This document shows, piece after piece, positions 24,998 through 31,754 of a DNA stretch of 33,602 nt. Location: assembly GCA_964355945.1 (NCBI GenBank), contig CAYHGE010000034.1, forward strand, positions 1 through 33,602, in the 5' to 3' direction. The translations under genes were made by a program, and so were the position numbers. The notes under the pieces are model-generated. The model ran no database searches. It was not told where the DNA came from and saw only the letters and a list, made by a program, of their open reading frames with translations. This stretch comes from CAIVAT01 sp964355945. Its GTDB lineage: Bacteria > Bacteroidota > Bacteroidia > Bacteroidales > FEN-979. The stretch's first letter is position 1. The number at the start of each line of letters is the position of its first letter.

Positions 24998-25011
24998 ATT
25001 ACAAAAGTAAT
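24998..25011. promoter_or_regulatory. Inverted repeat over the -7 box of the HTH gene
   Basis: ATTAC (24998-25002) and GTAAT (25007-25011) flank AAAA as a perfect dyad. On the minus strand the -7 box TACTTTTG (25002-25009) lies inside it. This is where a Cro/C1-type repressor would be expected to bind. A CAAA (minus TTTG) at 25034-25037 is 24 bp away, a little far for a -33 element. Confidence 0.5.
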
Positions 25012-25331
25012 GAATAATGAGAAATCAGAATTGCAAATGTTAAAATTATATTCAGTTAATTTATAACATTAGATATATTATATATTACACTGATTTAAAG
25101 TTTTTTAAATTAATCTATCCAATTAAAAATATTAATTTACCATTGTAATTTACATTTGTACATAGAGTTTATCAATATCCTATTAAAAGTCATTAATTAC
25201 ATTTGGATCGAATATTACAAAATATCTCTAATACATTGATTGTAAAATATTTAGTTATAAGACCGGATGGCGGATAGTTACAAGAAAAATGCTATTAGTC
25301 TATATTACAAAACTTTACATCAACGTCATCG

Positions 25332-25363
25332 CTGTTTACAAATGTAATTACAATTGTAAACAG
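25332..25363. repeat. 32-bp near-perfect palindrome
   Basis: The sequence reads the same on both strands except at one symmetric position pair. Outer arms are CTGTTTACAA and TTGTAAACAG, and the centre is TGTAATTACA. It could be a regulator-binding site (two TTACA half-site pairs) or a cruciform; it lacks a T-tract, so it is not a terminator. Confidence 0.8.
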
Positions 25364-25689
25364 TAGTCATCTTTTGTTTTATTCCGCATTTCGCAAGATT
25401 TGTGATCTCCCCGATCATGAAACACTGATGCGGGCTTTCTTACTCCATTGTATATCCGATACAGTATCTTCAGCCAGCTTTTAATTTTTGGATTTACTTA
25501 TTAAATTACTTTATATGAATTAATGTTATGTACTGATTATAAATAATATATAATATATATTGTGTTGATTTGACAACTTGAATTTACAAATGGATGACTG
25601 CATTTTTACCAATAAACATGCAATAAGTGCCAAATTTGCACCAGGAAACCGGTTACTTTATATCCTTCACTACCCTTGTAGTCTGGAAT

Positions 25690-25797
25690 TTCTATTGTGT
25701 TTTTTTATGTGCCCTGCTGTGCCTATTGTGGTCAAGAAGTCAGGCAAGGAAAACCACATTAGGCACAATAGAACACATCAGAAAGCCACAATAGGAA
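25690..25797. repeat. Imperfect long inverted repeat (about 44-bp arms)
   Basis: The arms 25690-25733 and about 25753-25797 match when one is reverse-complemented, roughly three positions in four, with a loop of about 19 bp. Well-kept blocks are CTATTGTG at 25692-25699 against CACAATAG (about 25786-25793), and TGCCTATTGTGGT against ACCACATTAGGCA, which has one mismatch. CACAATAG also occurs at 25764-25771. It may be a miniature inverted-repeat element or a structured RNA. Confidence 0.65.
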
Positions 25798-25858
25798 AAA
25801 TCATCGAAAATGTAATTCTCATTACTTATAAGTTGCTTGAATGAATTGTGATTATTAG

Positions 25859-25866
25859 TAAGTTTG
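25859..25866 (+). promoter_or_regulatory. -7 box for the DUF4301 gene
   Basis: TAAGTTTG matches the -7 consensus exactly. CTTG at 25836-25839 is a one-mismatch -33 with a 19-bp spacer. The box lies downstream of the GTG at 25848, which supports a start further in, at ATG 25890. Confidence 0.5.
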
Positions 25867-25889
25867 CCATGAAATTAAAAAAGTATGGT

Positions 25890-27446
25890 ATGTTCAACGA
25901 CATAGACCTTCTGCAAATAAACCACAAAGGAGTCACGTTACCGGTTATTCAAAAACAGATAGACCATTTTATCACCGGATTTCCTTTTATTAATCTTGTC
26001 AGACCAGCTCTGTCAGGGGATGGCATTCTCAGGTTTGAGGCTGATCAGCTGTCGTTTTACCACTCCTATTTTGAAAAACGGCTCCCCAATTTGAAAGTTG
26101 TAAAATTTGTGCCTGCATCAGGCGCAGCCAGCAGGATGTTCAAACATCTTTTTGAATTCATGGAAAAATATATTGCTGATGAGGCGGGAATTGTTTTTTT
26201 CAATAAAGACGAGGGTTTTAATTCAGTTTATTATTTTATCAACCACCTGGAGCAGATTGCCTTTTTCCATGACCTTACTGAACTGGCTGCTAAATCGGAT
26301 AAAACTATAGAGCAACTGATTGTTAATAGGGATTACAATACCATTATTGATGGGATTCTCTCTCCAAATGGCCTTAACTACGCAAATCTGCCAAAAGCTT
26401 TACTGAAATTTCACCAGTACCTTGATGGCGCCCGCACCGCTGCTGAAGAGCACCTGGTTGAAGCAGCAGCGTATACCAAAGACCATGCGAAGATTGCCCG
26501 GATCCATTTTACCATCTCCCCCGAACATCGGGATAAATTCATGGAACTTTTTGAAAAAGTGAAAAGTAAATACGAGTCGCAACTGGACGTGAAATTTGAC
26601 ATCACTTTTTCAATTCAGAAACCTTCAACAGATACCATCGCTGTAGATGAAGCCAATGAACCAGTGCGTAACCCCGACGGGTCCATACTTTTCAGGCCCG
26701 GCGGACATGGTGCACTGCTTGAAAACCTCAATGAAATTGATGCAGACCTGATTTTCATCAAGAATATTGATAACATTGTTCCCGATCATCTGAAGGAGAC
26801 AACTTTTCAATATAAGAAACTTATTGGCGGCTACCTGTTGTTCCTTCAAAATGCTATTTCAGGATTTCTTGGCACACTTGAGAAACAGGTCTCCCCTGCT
26901 GAAATTATTAAAATCATTGAATTTGCGCAAAAAAAGCTGTTTCTCGATGTCCCTGGAGATCTCACCACAAATCCCAGAGATAATCAGGTTAGATTCCTTT
27001 TCCACCTGTTAAACAGGCCGGTTCGCGTGTGCGGTATGGTTAAAAATGAAGGAGAACCAGGCGGAGGGCCATTCTGGATCATGGGAGAGGATAAAAAAAC
27101 ATCATTACAGATCGTAGAATCTTCGCAGATAGATTTAAAAAATCCTGTACAAAAGGCCATTGTTGATCAATCGACCCATTTTAACCCGGTTGACCTGGTT
27201 TGCAGTACCAGGGATTTCAAGGGTAATCCCTTTGATCTGAGAGGGTTTGTGGATGATAATACCGGGTTCATCTCGTTGAAATCGAGTGGAGGGAAAATCC
27301 TTAAAGCGCAGGAATTACCCGGACTTTGGAATGGTGCCATGGCAAAATGGATCACCATTTTCGTAGAAGTTCCGATTATCACGTTTAATCCGGTGAAAAC
27401 GGTCAATGACCTTTTGCGAAACGAACATCTATCCTCCAAATCTTAA
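25890..27446 (+). CDS. DUF4301 family protein
   Basis: 518 aa from ATG 25890 (MFNDIDLLQINHKGVT). The longer reading from GTG 25848 was rejected because the family starts near MFxxxDLxxI and the promoter -7 box lies in between; ATG 25869 is a second alternative. Family marks are GFPFINLVRPA, the nucleotidyltransferase-like FVPASGAASRMFKHLFEF near residue 80, GGHGALLENLNEIDADLIFIKNIDNI (about 285-310) and NEGEPGGGPFW (about 390). The glycine-rich SGAASRMF loop resembles sugar-nucleotidyltransferases, as does the LIFIKNIDN strand, but the function of DUF4301 is not known to me. It is followed after 14 bp by the TlpA-like gene, likely an operon. Confidence 0.93.
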   Translation: MFNDIDLLQINHKGVTLPVIQKQIDHFITGFPFINLVRPALSGDGILRFEADQLSFYHSYFEKRLPNLKVVKFVPASGAASRMFKHLFEFMEKYIADEAGIVFFNKDEGFNSVYYFINHLEQIAFFHDLTELAAKSDKTIEQLIVNRDYNTIIDGILSPNGLNYANLPKALLKFHQYLDGARTAAEEHLVEAAAYTKDHAKIARIHFTISPEHRDKFMELFEKVKSKYESQLDVKFDITFSIQKPSTDTIAVDEANEPVRNPDGSILFRPGGHGALLENLNEIDADLIFIKNIDNIVPDHLKETTFQYKKLIGGYLLFLQNAISGFLGTLEKQVSPAEIIKIIEFAQKKLFLDVPGDLTTNPRDNQVRFLFHLLNRPVRVCGMVKNEGEPGGGPFWIMGEDKKTSLQIVESSQIDLKNPVQKAIVDQSTHFNPVDLVCSTRDFKGNPFDLRGFVDDNTGFISLKSSGGKILKAQELPGLWNGAMAKWITIFVEVPIITFNPVKTVNDLLRNEHLSSKS

Positions 27447-27460
27447 TTTTTAGTTTTTAT

Positions 27461-28882
27461 ATGATGAAATCCAAGCTGGCAATTCTTTTTCTGTTTTTCA
27501 TAATCATGAATTATGGGGTGAAAGCCCAATCCGGTTACAATATCAAATTCAGAATCAATGGATTAAAAGATACCACCTGTCTTGTGGCCTACTACTACAG
27601 CAATGGCACTTACATCAAAGACACCTTAAAAGTAGATGGTTCCGGCCGATGTGATTACAAAGCCCCGGCTGATCTTCCAAAAGGGCTGTATGTCCTGGTC
27701 ATTACAGATAAAATCTTCTTTGATTTTGTGATCAACAACGACCATAAATTCTCGATGGAGACGACACCTTCTGATCCGATTAATAAGATGGAGATTAAAG
27801 ATTCCCCCGAAAATGATCTGTTTTACAAATACCTGCGGTATAACCGGGAGAAATTCGACCAGGTTCAGGAGTTGGATAAGAAATCAAAGCTGGTTGCAGA
27901 CCAGAAAGATTCATTGAAGATCCTATCAGAGAAGGTGAGTCTGATCAACAAGGACCTCATTGCTTTTAAACTCGGCATCGTGGCAAAATATCCGAACAGC
28001 TTTACTGCTTTGATGATCAATGCCATGAAAGAGCCGGAGGTACCTGAAATCCCCATCCTTCCCAATGGCAGGCCGGATTCAACCTTCGGATACAGGTATT
28101 ATAAAGCCCACTTCTGGGACGGAACCGATTTTACGGATGACCGTCTACTCCGGACCCCGGTATTTCACAATAAATTAAAAAAATACTTTGAAACAATCGT
28201 TGTTCAAAACCCTGACAGTGTGATCCGTGAAGTTGATATATTCATAGAGAAGGCAAGACCAAATCCTGAAATGTTCAAGTACCTGGTGTGGTTTACGACC
28301 TATAAGTATGAAAATCCGGAATACATGGGATTTGACAAAGTGTTCGTTCATATTGTTGACACATACTATGTAACAGGCCAAACAACCTGGATCACACCAA
28401 CTGTAAATGAGAATATCATCAAGAAGGCAAATAAAATACGTCCGTTGCTTATCGGAAAAATCGCCCCGAACATGATCATGCAGGATACAAGTCTGAAGTT
28501 GGTTTCAATGCATAACGTCACAGCTGATTTTCTGCTTCTGCTTTTCTGGGACCCTGATTGCGGGCACTGTGAAAAGGAGATACCGATACTCAGGGAATTT
28601 TATGAGCAGAACAAGGTCAAATATGGATTTGAGATTTTCGCAGTATGTTCAGACACCTCACTCGTTAAATGGAAAAATTCCATCAAAAAGAAGAACATGC
28701 CCTGGATCAATGTGGATGGTCCAAGAACACTGACCGGTGATTACCATGAACAATACGACATCATTTCCACCCCTGTCATTTATCTGCTCGACAGAAAAAA
28801 GGAGATCATCGCCAAAAGAATTCCTGCGGATAAGGTAGGAAGCTTTATTGAAAACTATCTGAAGCATTCAAAAAAGCCATAA
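27461..28882 (+). CDS. Exported TlpA-like thiol-disulfide protein with DUF4369/DUF5106-type N-part
   Basis: 473 aa. Signal peptide at residues 1-22, ending VKAQ. The N-terminal about 25-115 is a beta-rich domain of DUF4369 type (FRINGLKDTTCLVAYY, GLYVLVI). The middle, about 120-330, is helical and fits DUF5106. The C-terminal thioredoxin fold begins at about residue 335 (IGKIAPNMIMQD) with the active site W363-D-P-D-C367-G-H-C370 and the cis-proline loop STPVIYLLD. CGHC is more oxidising than the CxPC of typical TlpA reductases. It acts in the periplasm on protein thiols; partners are unknown. It is probably co-transcribed with the DUF4301 gene, 14 bp upstream. Confidence 0.93.
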   Translation: MMKSKLAILFLFFIIMNYGVKAQSGYNIKFRINGLKDTTCLVAYYYSNGTYIKDTLKVDGSGRCDYKAPADLPKGLYVLVITDKIFFDFVINNDHKFSMETTPSDPINKMEIKDSPENDLFYKYLRYNREKFDQVQELDKKSKLVADQKDSLKILSEKVSLINKDLIAFKLGIVAKYPNSFTALMINAMKEPEVPEIPILPNGRPDSTFGYRYYKAHFWDGTDFTDDRLLRTPVFHNKLKKYFETIVVQNPDSVIREVDIFIEKARPNPEMFKYLVWFTTYKYENPEYMGFDKVFVHIVDTYYVTGQTTWITPTVNENIIKKANKIRPLLIGKIAPNMIMQDTSLKLVSMHNVTADFLLLLFWDPDCGHCEKEIPILREFYEQNKVKYGFEIFAVCSDTSLVKWKNSIKKKNMPWINVDGPRTLTGDYHEQYDIISTPVIYLLDRKKEIIAKRIPADKVGSFIENYLKHSKKP

Positions 28883-28883
28883 A

Positions 28884-28915
28884 AAAAGCCGCACTGATTT
28901 CTCAGCACGGCTTTT
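28884..28915. terminator. Bidirectional terminator between the TlpA-like gene and rplT
   Basis: AAAAGCCG (28884-28891) pairs with CGGCTTTT (28908-28915); CTGA (28894-28897) pairs with TCAG above a 2-nt mismatch. A and T runs flank both sides, so it should act for both convergent units. Confidence 0.8.
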
Positions 28916-28934
28916 CAAATCTTCAATGTTATAT

Positions 28935-29282
28935 TTAGCTGTTAAGTTCATCAACAACCGCTTTAAAGGCATCAGGATGGTTCATGGCCAGGTCGGCCAG
29001 GGTTTTCCTGTTGAGGGTGATATTCTTCTCAGCAAGTTTTCCGATAAATACGGAATATGACATTCCGTAAAGCCTTACGCCTGCATTGATACGGGTGATC
29101 CACAATGAACGGAAGTTCCGTTTCTTGGTGCGGCGGTCTCTATAGGCATAGCATAACCCTTTTTCTACTGAATTTTTCGCAACGGTCAGGACATTCTTTC
29201 TTCTTCCGAATTGTCCTTTGGCCCGCTTCAGGATTTTCTTCCTTCTCTCTCGCGAGGCGACTGAATTAACTGATCTTGGCAT
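28935..29282 (-). CDS. rplT: 50S ribosomal protein L20
   Basis: 115 aa. The sequence is typical L20: basic N-terminal extension (PRSVNSVASRERRKKILKRAKGQ), then VEKGLCYAYRDRR, LWITRINAGVRLYGMSYSVFI and a C-terminal globular domain with NRKTLADLAMNHPDAFKAVV. It binds 23S rRNA and is essential early in 50S assembly. In E. coli and B. subtilis L20 also represses its own operon. It is the last gene of thrS-infC-rpmI-rplT, 75 bp after rpmI. Confidence 0.98.
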   Translation of the reverse strand: MPRSVNSVASRERRKKILKRAKGQFGRRKNVLTVAKNSVEKGLCYAYRDRRTKKRNFRSLWITRINAGVRLYGMSYSVFIGKLAEKNITLNRKTLADLAMNHPDAFKAVVDELNS

Positions 29283-29357
29283 GGTTTCTGATTTTTTGCG
29301 TTAGCGTTCCCGGTTACAGGAATCTTATGGAGCTAAACACAAGTTAAACAATAAAAA

Positions 29358-29552
29358 TTAACCCTGGAGCATCTCTTTTACATTGGCTGCATCCGACTTA
29401 TGAACGATGGCGGTATACGTAAGGTTACGTTTCCGTTTTGTCGATTTCTTGGTCAGGATGTGGCTTTTGTAAGCATGCTTCCGTTTGATTTTACCGGTAC
29501 CCGTGAGAGCGAATCTCTTTTTGGCGCCGGATTTGGTCTTCATTTTTGGCAT
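29358..29552 (-). CDS. rpmI: 50S ribosomal protein L35
   Basis: 64 aa, standard length. It starts PKMKTKSGAKKRFALTGTGK, the family signature, followed by the basic stretch KRKHAYKSHILTKKSTKRKRNL. It lies between infC (69 bp) and rplT (75 bp), as in most bacteria. Confidence 0.98.
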   Translation of the reverse strand: MPKMKTKSGAKKRFALTGTGKIKRKHAYKSHILTKKSTKRKRNLTYTAIVHKSDAANVKEMLQG

Positions 29553-29602
29553 GTTACCTTTTGTTGAATTATTGATTGATTGAATTGATGATTTTCTTTT
29601 TA

Positions 29603-29620
29603 ACCAGACTAAAGTCTGGT
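29603..29620 (-). other. Small hairpin directly after infC
   Basis: ACCAGACT (29603-29610) and AGTCTGGT (29613-29620) form an 8-bp dyad with a 2-nt centre, in practice a 7-bp stem with a 4-nt loop. It begins one base after the infC stop codon. On the transcribed strand it is followed by an A-rich rather than U-rich tract, so it is not a standard terminator. It could be an RNA stability or L20-type regulatory structure. Confidence 0.4.
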
Positions 29621-29621
29621 C

Positions 29622-30176
29622 TTATTTCTTCGGGGTGATGATCATGATCATGCGTTTTCCTTCGAGGCGGGGCATCTGTTCGATTTTGCCGACATCGACC
29701 AGCAGTTGGGCGAATTTCAGCAGGATCAGTTCTCCCTGCTCCTTGTAAATGATAGACCGACCTTTAAAGAACACATCAACTTTTACTTTTGCACCCTCCT
29801 TTAAAAATTTAATGGCGTGATTCAGTTTAAAGTTGAAATCATGTTCATCTGTATTCGGTCCAAGCCGGATCTCCTTCACAATTATTTTAGCGGTCTTGGC
29901 TTTCATCTCCTTCTGCTTCTTCTTAAGCTCGTAGAGAAATTTCTTGTAGTCAATCACCTTGCAAACGGGAGGATTTGCGGTTGGTGAAATTTCAACAAGG
30001 TCAAGACCTTTTCCTTCGGCAATGTTCAACGCTTCACGGATGTTGTAGATCCCAGGTTCAATATTTTCACCTACTACACGAACAACCGGAGCCTTGATCC
30101 ATTGGTTGATATTATAAGGTTCTTCTTTTTTTCCCGGTTTCGGATATCGACGCGGGCCGCTAAATTGTGTAACTAT
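29622..30176 (-). CDS. infC: Translation initiation factor IF-3, probable AUA start
   Basis: 184 aa when read from ATA at 30176-30174. No ATG or GTG fits; reading only from the internal TTG at 30029 would remove about 50 residues that are plainly IF-3 (NINQWIKAPVVRVVGE, NIREALNIAEGKGLDLVEISP). A GGAGG at 30184-30188, seven bases before the ATA, is a strong Shine-Dalgarno, rare in this window. Both IF-3 domains are complete, including VCKVIDYKKFLYELKKKQKE, KEIRLGPNTDEHDF and the C-terminal MPRLEGKRMIMIITPKK. IF-3 checks start codons and commonly limits its own synthesis through a non-AUG start (AUU in E. coli), so AUA here fits that logic. Confidence 0.92.
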   Translation of the reverse strand: MVTQFSGPRRYPKPGKKEEPYNINQWIKAPVVRVVGENIEPGIYNIREALNIAEGKGLDLVEISPTANPPVCKVIDYKKFLYELKKKQKEMKAKTAKIIVKEIRLGPNTDEHDFNFKLNHAIKFLKEGAKVKVDVFFKGRSIIYKEQGELILLKFAQLLVDVGKIEQMPRLEGKRMIMIITPKK

Positions 30177-30188
30177 TGTATTTCCTCC
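30174..30188 (-). promoter_or_regulatory. Strong Shine-Dalgarno and AUA start of infC
   Basis: GGAGG (30184-30188, minus strand) is separated by 7 nt from ATA (30174-30176). An in-frame ATT lies at 30189-30191, within or before the Shine-Dalgarno, and is therefore less likely as the start. Confidence 0.7.
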
Positions 30189-30215
30189 AATGATTAGTGA
30201 ATACTGTGATTTATG

Positions 30216-31697
30216 TTAATTAAGTTCTCCAAATTCGGTTTTAATCTCATCCTCAACGAATTTGACGAAATCTTCTATTTTTTGAGGTCCTAAATCTCCA
30301 TGACCATGTTTACGGACAGATACAGTCCCTTCGCTCTCTTCGCGCTCTCCCACTACGAGCATAAAAGGAATCTTCATCAATTCTGCATCACGGATCTTCT
30401 TGCCAGCCTTTTCATTCCGGTCGTCAATCAGGGTGCGAATTTCGGAATTATTTAGCAAATTAAAAACTTTTTTTGCATATTCCTGGTATTTCTCACTGAT
30501 TGGCAACACAATAGCCTGATCAGGTGTAAGCCAGAGCGGAAAATTTCCGGCGGTGTGCTCTAACAAAACTGCAACAAACCGTTCCATGGAACCGAATGGT
30601 GCACGATGAATCATCACCGGACGATGCTTCTGGTTGTCATTGCCAATATACTCTAATTCAAACCTTTCAGGTAAATTATAGTCAACCTGGATAGTTCCAA
30701 GCTGCCATTTTCTACCCAGGGCATCCTTCACCATGAAGTCCATCTTAGGCCCGTAAAAAGCAGCTTCACCAAGTTCAATAACCGTATTCAAACCACGTTC
30801 TTCAGCAACTTCCATGATGGCCCGTTCGGCTTTCTCCCAATTTTCATCGGAACCAATATATTTNNNNNNNNNNNNNNNNNNNNNNNNNNNNNNNNNNNNN
30901 NNNNNNNNNNNNNNNNNNNNNNNNNNNNNNNNNNNNNNNNNNNNNNNNNNNNNNNNNNNNNNNTTCCGATGGTCTCTTTTTTTTGCCTCCTCAAGGAAAA
31001 CCAGAAATTCATCCAGTTCCTTCTGTTTTGGAAATGTAATCCCATAAATACGTGTGAGTTGCTTGCGTTTTTCATCACCGCGCCAATAAGCACCGGCGAT
31101 GTTGAGCAACTTGATGGCCTTGATGAAGCTGGTATCAGGAATGTGCGGTCCGCGGCACAGATCAGTGAATTTACCAGATTCATAAAATGTGATCTGGCCA
31201 TCTTCAAGACCCTGCAGCAACTCTATTTTGTATTCATCCCCTTTGGTGGTAAAATAGTCAATGGCATCCGTTTTTGTTACATCCTTGCGCAAGAAATTCT
31301 GTTTCTCCTTGGCAAGTTCAAGAATCTTTTTTTCAATTTTCGGAAAATCATCAGAAGATATCGAATGAATTCCAAAATCGATATCGTAGTAAAATCCATT
31401 TTCTATATCCGGACCTATCCCGAATTTAGCACCGGGATAGAGCATTTCAATGGCTTCAGCCATCAGATGGGCAGAGGAATGCCACATGGTTGCTTTCCCT
31501 TCAGGATCACTCCAGGTAAGCAATCTGATTTTCGCATCAGCTGAAATTGAACGTGTTGCATCCCAAATTTCATCGTTTACCTGGACTGAAAGCACGTTCC
31601 GTGCAAGTCCTTCACTGATGCTTTTAGCAATATCAACGCCAGTAACACCTTCAGGGTACTGACGAACTGAATTATCGGGCAGGGTAATATTAATCAT
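30216..31697 (-). CDS. thrS: Threonyl-tRNA synthetase, central part lost in an assembly gap
   Basis: Ligates threonine to tRNA-Thr. The N-terminal TGS domain (INITLPDNSVRQYPEGVTG, residues 2-60), the editing domain with HSSAHLMAEAI and FTDLCRGPHIP, and the C-terminal part of the catalytic core plus anticodon domain (KYIGSDENWEKAERAI, HRAPFGSMERF, PLWLTPDQAIVLPI) are all present. The 100 N at 30864-30963 replace the catalytic motif 1-2 region and zinc-binding cysteine: the gene as shown codes for 493 residues including 34 unknown, while the family has about 640, so roughly 180 residues, not 34, are missing here. The reading frame on both sides is intact, so no pseudogene is implied. First gene of the operon, 39 bp before infC. 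Confidence 0.97.
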   Translation of the reverse strand: MINITLPDNSVRQYPEGVTGVDIAKSISEGLARNVLSVQVNDEIWDATRSISADAKIRLLTWSDPEGKATMWHSSAHLMAEAIEMLYPGAKFGIGPDIENGFYYDIDFGIHSISSDDFPKIEKKILELAKEKQNFLRKDVTKTDAIDYFTTKGDEYKIELLQGLEDGQITFYESGKFTDLCRGPHIPDTSFIKAIKLLNIAGAYWRGDEKRKQLTRIYGITFPKQKELDEFLVFLEEAKKRDHRXXXXXXXXXXXXXXXXXXXXXXXXXXXXXXXXXXKYIGSDENWEKAERAIMEVAEERGLNTVIELGEAAFYGPKMDFMVKDALGRKWQLGTIQVDYNLPERFELEYIGNDNQKHRPVMIHRAPFGSMERFVAVLLEHTAGNFPLWLTPDQAIVLPISEKYQEYAKKVFNLLNNSEIRTLIDDRNEKAGKKIRDAELMKIPFMLVVGEREESEGTVSVRKHGHGDLGPQKIEDFVKFVEDEIKTEFGELN

Positions 31698-31723
31698 CTA
31701 ACAATGCAGGATTTTAAGGGGTG

Positions 31724-31754
31724 CAAAGGTACAAATTTTAATTTAATTCCCAAT
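31724..31754 (-). promoter_or_regulatory. Promoter of the thrS operon
   Basis: On the minus strand TACCTTTG (31724-31731) is an exact -7 box. ATTG (31751-31754) is a one-mismatch -33 with a 19-bp spacer, located inside the end of the PorE-like gene. The -7 box lies 26 bp upstream of the thrS ATG. Confidence 0.6.

Larger units (their letters stand above)
25012..25889. other. Long AT-rich intergenic region with dyads
   Basis: About 880 bp without a convincing gene, far more AT-rich than the rest of the window. From 25084 to 25363 it contains around ten copies of TTACA or TGTAA, including ATTACAAAA at 25214-25222 and 25304-25312 and TTGTAA-TTTACA at 25143-25154. The 32-bp palindrome at 25332-25363 and the long inverted repeat at 25690-25797 are listed separately. 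A 25380-25480 stretch has near-normal base composition. No tRNA, DnaA-box cluster or known riboswitch was recognised. Confidence 0.7.

Noticed and set aside
25578..25844. Open frame of 88 codons on the plus strand before the DUF4301 gene.
   Set aside because: It runs through the long inverted repeat, has unusual composition, no recognisable domain, and its end overlaps the promoter area of the next gene; treated as chance.
25848..25889. GTG start for the DUF4301 protein.
   Set aside because: The -7 box at 25859-25866 falls inside this extension and the family start matches ATG 25890.
24984..25889. Replication origin in the AT-rich region.
   Set aside because: No cluster of DnaA boxes (TTATCCACA or complement) and no dnaA/dnaN neighbours.
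29622..30029. IF-3 read only from TTG 30029 (135 residues).
   Set aside because: Upstream codons continue the conserved IF-3 N-domain; the short form would lack most of it.
30216..31697. thrS as a pseudogene because it is about 150 residues short.
   Set aside because: The shortfall coincides with the 100 N gap; both flanks are intact.
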